This document shows positions 11,671-19,397 of a stretch of DNA of 64,000 bases, piece by piece. Position 1 is the first letter of the stretch. Every line of letters starts with the position of its first letter. Location: positions 806,001 through 870,000 of the forward strand of contig NZ_JBKBHD010000001.1 of assembly GCF_046297875.1 (NCBI RefSeq). Direction: 5' to 3'. The translations under genes were made by a program, and so were the position numbers. Source of the stretch: Parvibaculum sp046297875. GTDB lineage: Bacteria > Pseudomonadota > Alphaproteobacteria > Parvibaculales > Parvibaculaceae. The notes beneath the pieces were generated by a model, which was given only the letters and a program-made list of their open reading frames with translations, was not told the DNA's origin and ran no database searches.

Positions 11671-13275
11671 ATGCTGAGAGCGCTCCGATCCATCGCAAGA
11701 CTTGTCCGCGCGGCGCGTGTGCTGGGGCGGCATGACGCGCTGTTCCCGCTCGAACTGCGCGAGGAAATGCCGGGTGTGCTGCTGGCGCTGATGCCGCTTG
11801 CGAAAATCCGCTTTCCCTGGGAAGCGCAGCCGGAAACTGCAGGCGACGCGGGCGAGCGGCTGGCAACGGCGCTGGCGGCGCTTGGCCCCGCCTATATCAA
11901 ACTCGGGCAATTTCTTGCGACAAGGCCGGACATTATCGGCGATGAGCTGGCCGGCGATCTGCGCTCGCTGCAGGACAGGCTGCCGCCGTTCAGCATGGGC
12001 GAGGCGCGCGCGATCATCGAGGAGGGGCTTGGCAAGCCGATGGGCGATCTCTTCCGCGAGATCAGTTCGCCGATTGCCGCAGCCTCCATCGCGCAGGTGC
12101 ACAAGGCACGCGTGAAACGTGCCAGCGAGACGGAAGAAGAACGCAATGTAGCAGTGAAGGTGCTTCGCCCCGGTATCGAGGAACGCTTTGCGCGCGATCT
12201 TGAAAGTTTCTTCTGGGTGGCCGAGCAGATCGAGCGGCACTACGCGCCGGCACGCAGGCTTCGCCCTGTCGAGGTGGTGCAGACGCTGGCGGAAAGCGTG
12301 CGGCTTGAAATGGATCTACGGCTCGAGGCGGCCGCCATGTCGGAGATGGCGGAGAACATCGCGAAGGACAAGGGCTTTCGCGTGCCGAAGATCGACTGGG
12401 AGCGCACGGCGCGGCGCGTGATGACGATGGAGTGGATCGAGGGCACACCTGCCTCCGACCGCGAGGCGCTTGCGGCGGCAGGGCACGACATGCACCGGCT
12501 CGGCACACAGGTCATCCAGTCCTTCCTGCTCCATGCCATGCGCGATGGCTTTTTCCATGCCGACATGCATCAGGGAAATCTTTTCGTCGATGCGGAGGGG
12601 AATCTCGTCGCTGTCGATTTCGGCATCATGGGGCGGATCGGCGCAAATGAGCGCCGCTTCATGGCGGAAATTCTCTACGGGCTCGTGATGCGGGACTATG
12701 TGCGCGTGGCGGAGGTTCACTTCGAGGCGGGCTATGTGCCTCACTCAAAGAACATCCATGCCTTTGCGCAAGCACTGCGCTCGGTCGCCGAACCGATTTT
12801 CGGGCGGCCGGCGCGCGAGGTCTCGATGGGCAAGCTCCTCGCGCAATTGTTCCAGGTAACGGAACAGTTCGACATGCGGACGCGGCCGGAGCTTCTGCTG
12901 CTGCAGAAGACCATGGTTGTGGTGGAAGGCGTCGCGCGGCATTTCGACCCCGATCATAATATCTGGGAGAGCGCGGAGCCGGTGCTGAAATCCTGGATGA
13001 TGGAAAAGATGGGGCCGGAAGCCCGCATTGAGGAAGCGGCTGCGGGTGCCATGCAGCTTGGCCGGGTGATGGCGAACCTGCCGGACGTGCTCAACCGGGC
13101 GGAGCGCACCGCGCGGCTTCTTGCCGATAGCGTGGACGAGGAAGGGCTGCGCATTCATCCCGCTTCTGCAGAGGCAATTGCCCGGGCGCAGGAGGCACGA
13201 TCCCCCTGGTGGCACCCGGCGCTCTGGGCCGCGATCGGTGCGGCGGGCGCTCTGATACTCACCAAGCTCTTCTGA
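11671..13275 (+). CDS. ubiB: Ubiquinone biosynthesis ABC1-type kinase UbiB
   Basis: Atypical kinase/ATPase needed for aerobic ubiquinone synthesis, anchored in the inner membrane. From ATG 11671 (MLRALRSIARLVRAARV) it has 534 residues. The family motifs are KLGQFLATRPD (KxGQ), the Ala-rich loop AAASIAQVHKA, the Lys motif VAVKVLRPG, FFHADMHQGNLF (catalytic loop) and VDFGIMG. A C-terminal membrane segment spans about WHPALWAAIGAAGALILTKL. It is adjacent to ubiE, and a terminator overlaps its stop codon. Confidence 0.95.
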   Translation: MLRALRSIARLVRAARVLGRHDALFPLELREEMPGVLLALMPLAKIRFPWEAQPETAGDAGERLATALAALGPAYIKLGQFLATRPDIIGDELAGDLRSLQDRLPPFSMGEARAIIEEGLGKPMGDLFREISSPIAAASIAQVHKARVKRASETEEERNVAVKVLRPGIEERFARDLESFFWVAEQIERHYAPARRLRPVEVVQTLAESVRLEMDLRLEAAAMSEMAENIAKDKGFRVPKIDWERTARRVMTMEWIEGTPASDREALAAAGHDMHRLGTQVIQSFLLHAMRDGFFHADMHQGNLFVDAEGNLVAVDFGIMGRIGANERRFMAEILYGLVMRDYVRVAEVHFEAGYVPHSKNIHAFAQALRSVAEPIFGRPAREVSMGKLLAQLFQVTEQFDMRTRPELLLLQKTMVVVEGVARHFDPDHNIWESAEPVLKSWMMEKMGPEARIEEAAAGAMQLGRVMANLPDVLNRAERTARLLADSVDEEGLRIHPASAEAIARAQEARSPWWHPALWAAIGAAGALILTKLF

Positions 13276-13289
13276 TTAAAGAGCTTTTT
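13264..13289 (+). terminator. ubiB intrinsic terminator overlapping the stop codon
   Basis: The arms AAGCTCTT (13264-13271) and AAGAGCTT (13279-13286) are perfectly complementary with a seven-base loop, and the run continues as five T. The ubiB TGA (13273-13275) lies in the loop. The stem is AT-rich, so strength is moderate. Confidence 0.65.
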
Positions 13290-13313
13290 ACCCTTAATTC
13301 CAGGAATGAACTG

Positions 13314-13360
13314 CACGACGATTTGATCTACAAATCACCGTCGTGAATAGTTATATTCAC
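13314..13360. repeat. Two abutting inverted repeats upstream of coaBC
   Basis: The first pairs CACGACG-ATTTG with CAAAT-CAC-CGTCGTG (13314-13345, with a three-base bulge). The second is a perfect GTGAATA / TATTCAC pair with a four-base spacer (13343-13360). They overlap by three bases in an AT-rich gap of 129 bases between ubiB and coaBC. They may be operator sites; no regulator can be named. Confidence 0.6.
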
Positions 13361-13404
13361 ACAGAATTTGCGGCAGAACTTCCGCAGGCAGTCAGGAGAC
13401 AGGC

Positions 13405-14649
13405 TTGAGCGACACACTCCTCAAGGGACGGCGCGTGCTGCTGATCATCGGCGGTGGCATTGCGGCCTACAAGTGCCTCGAACTCATCCGCCGCCTGCGC
13501 GAGCGGGGCGCCTCGGTGCGCGCGATCCTGACGGAAGCCGCGCAGCATTTCGTGACGCCGCTATCGGTTTCGAGCCTCACCGGCGACAAGGTCTATACCG
13601 ATCTCCTCAGCCTGACCGACGAGGCGGAGATGGGCCATATCGAGCTGTCGCGCGATGCGGATCTCCTCGTCGTTGCGCCCGCAACCGCCGATCTCATGGC
13701 GAAGATGGCGCATGGGCTGGCTGGCGATCTTGCGAGCACGGCGCTCCTTGCGACCGACAAGAAGGTGCTGATCGCGCCCGCCATGAATGTGCGGATGTGG
13801 CTGCACCCCGCAACGCAGCGCAATTTCGAGGCGCTGCTTGGCGATGGCGCCGGTATCGTGGGCCCCAATGAAGGCGACATGGCCTGCGGCGAATATGGGC
13901 CGGGGCGGATGGCGGAGCCTGCGGAAATTCTGGCCGCCATCGAAAGCCATTTCGCGGAACTCGCCTATCCGGGCGGCGGGCCGCTGAAGGGCAAACGCAT
14001 CCTCATCACCTCCGGGCCGACGCATGAACCGATCGACCCGGTGCGCTATCTCGCCAACCGCTCTTCCGGCAAGCAGGGCTATGCGATTGCGCAGGCCGTG
14101 GCGCGGCTCGGCGCGGAGACTGTTCTTGTCTCCGGCCCGACCAACCTGCCGAACCCGCCGGGCGTGAGTGTGACGCGCGTCGAGACGGCGCGCGAGATGC
14201 TGGCAGCCTGCGAGGCAGCGCTGCCAGCCGATATCGCGATTTGCGCGGCGGCCGTCGCCGACTGGCGCGTGGCGAGCGATGCGGAACAGAAGCTCAAGAA
14301 ACAGCCCGGCGAACAGGCGCCCGCGCTGATGCTGGTCGAGAATCCGGATATTCTTGCAACCCTGTCGCAGCTGAAAGTGAACCGCCCTGCCCTCGTGATC
14401 GGCTTTGCCGCCGAGACGGAGAAGGTGATCGAACATGCCGTATCGAAGCGGCAGCGCAAGGGCTGCGACTGGATCGTTGCCAATGACGTATCGCCCGCGA
14501 CGGGCGTGATGGGCGGCGATCTCAACACCGTCCATCTCATTTCCCGCGAGGGACAGGAGGACTGGCCGCTTTTGCCGAAGCAGGCCGTTGCCGAACGTCT
14601 CGCGCGGCGCATCGCCGATCATTTCTCGACGCCGAAGGCTGCCGAATGA
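13405..14649 (+). CDS. coaBC: Bifunctional phosphopantothenoylcysteine decarboxylase/synthetase
   Basis: Converts 4'-phosphopantothenate to 4'-phosphopantetheine in coenzyme A synthesis. It starts at TTG 13405 (MSDTLLKGRRVLLIIGGGIA) with CAGGAG about seven bases upstream. The N-terminal flavoprotein CoaC half has GGGIAAYKCLELIRRL, ATADLMAKMAHG and PAMNVRMW. The C-terminal CoaB half has ITSGPTHEPIDPVRYLAN RSSGKQG and the reactive-site KLKKQPGEQ. The 414-residue length is standard. dut overlaps its stop by four bases. Confidence 0.96.
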   Translation: MSDTLLKGRRVLLIIGGGIAAYKCLELIRRLRERGASVRAILTEAAQHFVTPLSVSSLTGDKVYTDLLSLTDEAEMGHIELSRDADLLVVAPATADLMAKMAHGLAGDLASTALLATDKKVLIAPAMNVRMWLHPATQRNFEALLGDGAGIVGPNEGDMACGEYGPGRMAEPAEILAAIESHFAELAYPGGGPLKGKRILITSGPTHEPIDPVRYLANRSSGKQGYAIAQAVARLGAETVLVSGPTNLPNPPGVSVTRVETAREMLAACEAALPADIAICAAAVADWRVASDAEQKLKKQPGEQAPALMLVENPDILATLSQLKVNRPALVIGFAAETEKVIEHAVSKRQRKGCDWIVANDVSPATGVMGGDLNTVHLISREGQEDWPLLPKQAVAERLARRIADHFSTPKAAE

Positions 14650-15110
14650 CACTGACGATCGATCTTCGTGTGCAGCGCCTGCCGCATGCACAAGGCCTGC
14701 CGCTTCCGCGCTATGAAACCGCCGGCGCAGCGGGCATGGACCTCATGGCCGCACTCGCCGAGGGCGAAACGATGATGCTTCAGCCCGGCGAGCGCGCGCT
14801 GGTGCCGACGGGACTTGCCATTGCGCTGCCGGAGGGCTTCGAGGCGCAGGTGCGCCCGCGCTCCGGCCTTGCCGCAAAAAACGGCGTCACCGTGCTCAAC
14901 TCGCCTGGCACCATCGATTGCGACTATCGCGGCGAGGTGAAAGTCATCCTCATCAATCACGGAAGCGGCGCCTTTACCATCGAGCGCGGCACGCGCATTG
15001 CGCAGATGGTGGTGGCGCCGGTGACCCAGGCCGTGTGCCGCGAAGTGGAGACGCTGGACGAGACGGCGCGCGGCGCGGGCGGCTTCGGCTCGACGGGAAC
15101 GAAGGGATAG
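14646..15110 (+). CDS. dut: dUTP diphosphatase
   Basis: Hydrolyses dUTP to dUMP, keeping uracil out of DNA; a homotrimer. All five motifs are visible in 154 residues: AGMDL, RPRSGLA, GTIDCDYRGE, RIAQMVV and the C-terminal arm RGAGGFGSTG. It starts at an ATGA overlap with coaBC (14646-14649), implying coupled translation, and the Rrf2 gene begins five bases after its stop. Confidence 0.97.
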   Translation: MTLTIDLRVQRLPHAQGLPLPRYETAGAAGMDLMAALAEGETMMLQPGERALVPTGLAIALPEGFEAQVRPRSGLAAKNGVTVLNSPGTIDCDYRGEVKVILINHGSGAFTIERGTRIAQMVVAPVTQAVCREVETLDETARGAGGFGSTGTKG

Positions 15111-15114
15111 CGCC

Positions 15115-15564
15115 ATGCTCAGACTTTCCAAGAAAACCTGGCTTGCGCTCGAAGCCGTCGTCGATGTTGCGATCAATGCGCGGCCAGACCCCGTTCAGTC
15201 GAAGGAAATCACCAAGCGGCAGGGCATTCCGCAGCGCTATCTTGAACAGGTGATGCAGCAGCTCGTTCATGCCGGCATCCTGAAGGGCGTGCGCGGTCCG
15301 CGCGGCGGTTATACGCTGGCGCGGGAACGCAGGCGCATTCTTGTCGGCGACGTCGTGCGCGTCGTGGGCGCGATGGAAGCCTCCGACGAGCCGACCGCGG
15401 CCACGCCCTCCGAGCTTGGCGAGCGCGTGATCGCACCGCTCTGGCAGGAAGTTCAGAAGGAACTGATGGAGAAGCTCGACGCCATCACCATCGAGGATCT
15501 TTGCCGCAAGGCCGAGGAAGCCGGTGTCGGCAACTCGAAACCCACTGCAGACTTCATTATCTGA
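15115..15564 (+). CDS. Rrf2-family transcriptional regulator next to cysK
   Basis: A winged-helix regulator of 149 residues: MLRLSKKTWLALEAVVDVA, then the recognition region SKEITKRQGIPQRYLEQVMQ and the wing GVRGPRGGYTLARE. The three clustered cysteines that hold the Fe-S cluster in IscR, RirA or NsrR are absent; the only Cys is in the late IEDLCRKAEE helix. Gene context (cysK 60 bases downstream, same strand) suggests a CymR-like role in cysteine metabolism. That role is inference. Confidence 0.88.
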   Translation: MLRLSKKTWLALEAVVDVAINARPDPVQSKEITKRQGIPQRYLEQVMQQLVHAGILKGVRGPRGGYTLARERRRILVGDVVRVVGAMEASDEPTAATPSELGERVIAPLWQEVQKELMEKLDAITIEDLCRKAEEAGVGNSKPTADFII

Positions 15565-15624
15565 ATTATCTGACGATGAGCGGCGCCATGATGCGCCGCC
15601 ATGAGACAGGTCCGGGAGGCCAAT

Positions 15625-16584
15625 ATGAGCGAAAGCAAGAAGCCGGGGCGCGGGCGCGTCTATAACAGCATCACCGAGACGATCGGCGATACGCCGCTGG
15701 TGCGCCTCAATCGCATGGCGAAGGAAGCGGGTGCCGTTGCCGACATCCTGCTGAAGCTCGAATTCTTCAACCCGCTTTCGAGCGTGAAGGACCGCATCGG
15801 CGTGTCGATGATCGAGGCGCTGGAGCAACAGGGCAAGATCACCGAAAACACGGTCATCATCGAGCCGACATCGGGCAATACCGGCATTGCGCTCGCCTTT
15901 GTCTGCGCGGCGAAGGGCTATCGTCTCATTCTCTGCATGCCGGAGAGCATGTCGCTCGAAAGGCGCAAGATGCTGGCGCTGCTCGGCGCGGAACTCGAAC
16001 TCACGCCGAAGGAAAAAGGCATGAAGGGTGCGATCGCGCGGGCGGAGGAATTGCTCGCGCAACATCCGAACGCCGTCATGCCGCAGCAGTTCGACAATCC
16101 GGCCAACCCGGAAATCCACCGCAAGACGACGGCGGAGGAAATCTGGAACGACACGGAAGGCAAGGTCGATGTGGTGATTTCGGGCGTCGGCACGGCGGGC
16201 ACCTTTACCGGCGTCGGCTCGGTGCTGAAGGCGCGCAAGCCCGGCCTCAAGATGATTGCGGTGGAGCCCGAAGACAGCCCCGTGCTGTCCGGCGGACAGC
16301 CTGGCCCGCACATGATCCAGGGTATCGGCGCGGGTTTTGCGCCGGGCAATCTCGACAAGGCGCTGATCGACGAAGTCATCACCATCGGCAACGAGACGGC
16401 TTTCGACCATGCGCGCAAGGTGGCAAGGATGGAAGGCATCGCCTGCGGCATCTCGTCGGGTGCCGCAATTGCCGTGGCGCTGGAAGTGGGCGCGCGGCCC
16501 GAGATGAAGGGCAAGACGATTGTCGTGATCATCCCGTCCTTCGCCGAACGCTATCTCTCGACGGCCTTGTTCGACGGGATCTGA
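15625..16584 (+). CDS. cysK: Cysteine synthase A (O-acetylserine sulfhydrylase)
   Basis: PLP enzyme making cysteine from O-acetylserine and sulfide. From ATG 15625 (MSESKKPGRGRVYNS), preceded by GGGAGG, it has 319 residues. The Schiff-base lysine is Lys55 in NPLSSVKDRIG. The substrate loop PTSGNTGIAL is at 81-90, and the PLP-phosphate loop is seen as SGVGTAGTFTGVG. The C-terminal ERYLSTALFDGI matches CysK/CysM enzymes. It follows the Rrf2 gene and converges on the HxlR gene one base after its stop. Confidence 0.95.
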   Translation: MSESKKPGRGRVYNSITETIGDTPLVRLNRMAKEAGAVADILLKLEFFNPLSSVKDRIGVSMIEALEQQGKITENTVIIEPTSGNTGIALAFVCAAKGYRLILCMPESMSLERRKMLALLGAELELTPKEKGMKGAIARAEELLAQHPNAVMPQQFDNPANPEIHRKTTAEEIWNDTEGKVDVVISGVGTAGTFTGVGSVLKARKPGLKMIAVEPEDSPVLSGGQPGPHMIQGIGAGFAPGNLDKALIDEVITIGNETAFDHARKVARMEGIACGISSGAAIAVALEVGARPEMKGKTIVVIIPSFAERYLSTALFDGI

Positions 16585-16585
16585 T

Positions 16586-17077
16586 TTATTTGCCTTCCGC
16601 CTTCGCGGCGGGAGGCAATTCCCCGCCGCTTGCGCCCGGGCCAAGCTCGACCGTCATGTCGCGTGCGCCCATGGGCTCGCCGCATTCCGAACAGACCTGT
16701 ACGGCGCGGGCGATCTTGCCGCATGACTTGTGGCGGCGGAGCACGGGCGGGCCATCCTTGCCCGCCATCCACTTGTCGCCCCAGTCGAGCAGGGCGAGCA
16801 TCACCGGATAAAGCTCGAGGCCCTTTTCGGTGAGGCGGTATTCCTCGCGCCGCGGGCGCTCCTGATAGGGCACCCTGGCCAGTACGCCGGCATCGGTAAG
16901 TTTCTTCAGCCGGCCGGCGAGGACGTGGCGGGCGATGCCGAGGCGCTGCTCGAATTCCTCGAAGCGGCGCACCCGCAGGAAACATTCGCGCAGGACGAGC
17001 AGCGTCCAGCGGTCGCCGACAATGGACAGCGAGCGAGCCAGCGAACAAGGCTCCCGGTCGAGCTCTTCCCAGCGCAT
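16586..17077 (-). CDS. HxlR-family transcriptional regulator
   Basis: A winged-helix regulator of about 163 residues from ATG 17077 (MRWEELDREPCSLARSL), with AAAGGAG upstream. It shows the family core CSLARSLSIVGDRWTLLVLRECFLRVRRFEEF and LKKLTDAGVLARVPYQERPRREEYRLTEKG. The C-terminal part carries a four-Cys pattern (CGKIARAVQVCSECG) like a small zinc ribbon, seen in some members. It is divergent from the SDR gene across a region with two inverted repeats, so it probably controls that operon and itself. Confidence 0.9.
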   Translation of the reverse strand: MRWEELDREPCSLARSLSIVGDRWTLLVLRECFLRVRRFEEFEQRLGIARHVLAGRLKKLTDAGVLARVPYQERPRREEYRLTEKGLELYPVMLALLDWGDKWMAGKDGPPVLRRHKSCGKIARAVQVCSECGEPMGARDMTVELGPGASGGELPPAAKAEGK

Positions 17078-17103
17078 GATGTCTCCTTTGACGGCAGTAT
17101 AGC

Positions 17104-17159
17104 TTGACAGGTTCCCTTTCGGAACCCATGTTTGCATTTCAGTTCTAAAATAGAACTGA
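17104..17159 (+). promoter_or_regulatory. SDR-operon promoter with two operator-like inverted repeats
   Basis: A consensus -35 TTGACA (17104-17109) is followed after 17 bases by a weak -10 CATGTT (17127-17132). The 17-base spacer is itself an inverted repeat, GGTTCC/GGAACC (17110-17126). A second perfect repeat, arms TCAGTTCTA and TAGAACTGA around AAA, lies at 17139-17159 near the expected start point. It lies between the HxlR gene and its divergent target. Confidence 0.65.
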
Positions 17160-17190
17160 CTTTTCAGCCCCAGCCAGCGGAGGCCCGGCC

Positions 17191-17919
17191 ATGAGCGACA
17201 GGAAAGCGGCGATCATCATCGGCGCGGGCGATGCGACGGGCGGCGCGGTAGCCAGACGCTTCGCCAGGGGCGGCTATGTGGCTTGCGTCACGCGGCGGAA
17301 CGCGGAAAAGCTCGACCCCCTTCTCGCCGAGATAGCGGCGGAAGGCGGCGAGGCGCGGGGCTTCGGCTCGGATGCGCGGGACGAGGCGCAGGTGATCGAT
17401 CTTTTCTCAACGGTGGAACGCGAAGTCGGCCCCGTCGAGGTGCTTGTCTTCAATATCGGGGCGAATGTGAATTTCCCGATCACGGAGATGACCGAGCGCG
17501 TCTATCGCAAGGTCTGGGAGATGGCGGCCTTTGCGGGCTTCCTCACCGGCCGCGAGGCGGCGCGCGTGATGACGCCGCGCGGGCGCGGCACGATCATCTT
17601 CACCGGTGCGACGGCGAGCCTTCGCGGCGGCCCCGGCTTTGCCGCATTCGCCGGGGCGAAGTTCGCACTTCGGGCGCTGGCGCAAAGCATGGCGCGGGAA
17701 CTGGGGCCAAAGGGCATTCATGTCGCGCATCCGATCATCGATGGCGCGATCGACACGGCCTTCATCCGCGACAATTTTCCATCGCGCTATGCGCTGAAGG
17801 ATCAGGACGGGATTCTCAACCCCGAACATATCGCCGAAGCCTATTGGCAGATACATGTGCAGCTGCGCGACGCCTGGACGCATGAGCTCGATCTCAGGCC
17901 ATGGATGGAAACCTTCTGA
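17191..17919 (+). CDS. SDR-family protein with Phe in place of catalytic Tyr
   Basis: A Rossmann-fold short-chain dehydrogenase/reductase of 242 residues. The cofactor loop is incomplete (IIGAGDATGGAVARRF), and the usual YxxxK is FAGAK, so Phe153 replaces Tyr while Lys157 is kept. The Ser region is GATAS (around 139-143) and the structural Asn region NIGANVN. I recall a described SDR subgroup with exactly this Tyr-to-Phe change and a degenerate glycine motif. Activity cannot be assumed. First gene of a plus-strand group with a kappa-GST, a thioesterase and a MoeB-like gene. Confidence 0.88.
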   Translation: MSDRKAAIIIGAGDATGGAVARRFARGGYVACVTRRNAEKLDPLLAEIAAEGGEARGFGSDARDEAQVIDLFSTVEREVGPVEVLVFNIGANVNFPITEMTERVYRKVWEMAAFAGFLTGREAARVMTPRGRGTIIFTGATASLRGGPGFAAFAGAKFALRALAQSMARELGPKGIHVAHPIIDGAIDTAFIRDNFPSRYALKDQDGILNPEHIAEAYWQIHVQLRDAWTHELDLRPWMETF

Positions 17920-17942
17920 ACAGAATTGGGGAGACGAAAACA

Positions 17943-18545
17943 ATGACGAAGAAAGTGGAATTCCTTTTCGATTTCGGCAGTCCGAACGCCTATCTGTCGT
18001 GGAAGGTGGTGCCGGAGATCGAGAAGCGCACGGCCACAAAGTTTCAATATGTGCCGGTGCTGCTGGGCGGCATCTTCAAGGCGACGAACAATGTCTCGCC
18101 CGTCATCGCCAATCAGGGTATCCGGAACAAGGGTGAATACCAGTTCCTCGAGATCGACCGCTTCGTGACGAAGCATGGGCTTTCGAAGTTCAAGTTCAAT
18201 CCGCACTTCCCGGTGAACACGCTGCAGATCATGCGCGGCGCGATCGCGGCAGAAAAGGAAAACATATTGCCGAAATACCTGGATGCGGTGATGGCCGCGA
18301 TGTGGGAAGACGGCAAGAAGATGGACGATCCGGACGTCATCAAGGTGGTGCTCGACGCGGCCGGTATCGACGGCGCGCATATTCTCGCGCGGATCGGCGA
18401 GGCGGATGTTAAGGCAAAGCTTGTCGCAAACACCGAAAATGCGGTGGAGCGCGGCGCCTTCGGCATTCCGACTTTCTATGTCGATGGCGACATCTATTTC
18501 GGCAAGGACCGTCTGCGCGACGTTGAAGAAGCGATCGCGGGCTGA
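17943..18545 (+). CDS. Kappa-class GST / 2-hydroxychromene-2-carboxylate isomerase family protein
   Basis: A DsbA-like thioredoxin-fold protein of 200 residues from ATG 17943 (MTKKVEFLFDFGSPNAYLSW), with GGGGAG upstream. Ser13 in FDFGSPN is in the position of the catalytic serine of this family. GAFGIPTFYVDGDIYFGKDRL is the cis-Pro and C-terminal signature. Members isomerise hydroxychromene carboxylates in aromatic breakdown or act as glutathione transferases. It starts 23 bases after the SDR gene. Substrate unknown. Confidence 0.88.
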   Translation: MTKKVEFLFDFGSPNAYLSWKVVPEIEKRTATKFQYVPVLLGGIFKATNNVSPVIANQGIRNKGEYQFLEIDRFVTKHGLSKFKFNPHFPVNTLQIMRGAIAAEKENILPKYLDAVMAAMWEDGKKMDDPDVIKVVLDAAGIDGAHILARIGEADVKAKLVANTENAVERGAFGIPTFYVDGDIYFGKDRLRDVEEAIAG

Positions 18546-18553
18546 CAAATCGA

Positions 18554-19369
18554 GTGAGTGACAGGATGAACGCAGCGGCAATCGACACGAGTCCCGTCTT
18601 CCGCAACGAGGGCGGCATCTGGCAGGCGGCGCCGGAAGCGCAAGGACCCTTCGGCGGCATGCATGGCGGCGCGGTGGCGGCACTTTGCGTCGGCGAAATG
18701 GAGAAGATGGCGGCGGAACGGTCGCTCGGCGCACTTGTCTCCGCGCATCTCTATCTCTTGCGGCCGCTGCCGCTTAACGGCATTTCGAGCAAGGTGACGC
18801 CGGTGCGCGAAGGCGGGCGCGTTGCCGTTTTCGAGAACGAGCTTTGGGCAAGCGGCAAGCTGCAGGCGAAGGCAAGCGCCTGTTTCCAGCAGCCGCTTGC
18901 AATCAAGGGGCTGCCCGGCGCGCCGGAGAAGCCCGTCTTCGAGCCGGAGATGTTTCCCAAATGGGAGCGGCCCGAGTTTTTCAAGTCGACGGTGAAAGGG
19001 CCGGGCTTTCTCGACCTGTGCGATATACGCGATACGCGGCATGCAGACGGCACGCGGGCCAAATGGTTCCGCCTGAAGCGGCCTTTCCATGAAAGCCCGA
19101 CGCCTTTTTCCGCCGTCATGGCGGTGGCCGATGTATCTACGCTTTTTACCGTGACGGATAGCGGCGAGCGGCCCGATGCAGGCGGGTGGCCGAATGCCGA
19201 TCTCTCTCTCCACCTTGCCCGCGCGCCGAAAGGCGAATGGATCGGCACGGCGCAGCGCGGCTCATGGCATGGCGACGGGCGCGGGCTCACGGAAGCGGAA
19301 ATCTTCGACGCCTATGGCTGGATCGGCCGCTCCTGCCAAAGCGCGGTGCTGCTGCCGCCGATGGCGTGA
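18554..19369 (+). CDS. TesB-like acyl-CoA thioesterase family protein
   Basis: A protein of about 271 residues with a probable double hot-dog fold. The first half contains GGMHGGAVAALCVGEME and SAHLYLLRPLPLNG, typical of thioesterase family hot-dog segments. The second half ends SQSAVLLPPMA with an Asp in NADLSLHLAR, as in TesB-like enzymes. The start is GTG 18554; ATG 18566 is an alternative. It is eight bases after the isomerase gene, so an operon. Likely hydrolyses an acyl-CoA; substrate unknown. Confidence 0.78.
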   Translation: MSDRMNAAAIDTSPVFRNEGGIWQAAPEAQGPFGGMHGGAVAALCVGEMEKMAAERSLGALVSAHLYLLRPLPLNGISSKVTPVREGGRVAVFENELWASGKLQAKASACFQQPLAIKGLPGAPEKPVFEPEMFPKWERPEFFKSTVKGPGFLDLCDIRDTRHADGTRAKWFRLKRPFHESPTPFSAVMAVADVSTLFTVTDSGERPDAGGWPNADLSLHLARAPKGEWIGTAQRGSWHGDGRGLTEAEIFDAYGWIGRSCQSAVLLPPMA

Positions 19370-19397
19370 GACGGCGTTGCCATGCTATGACCTCGTC

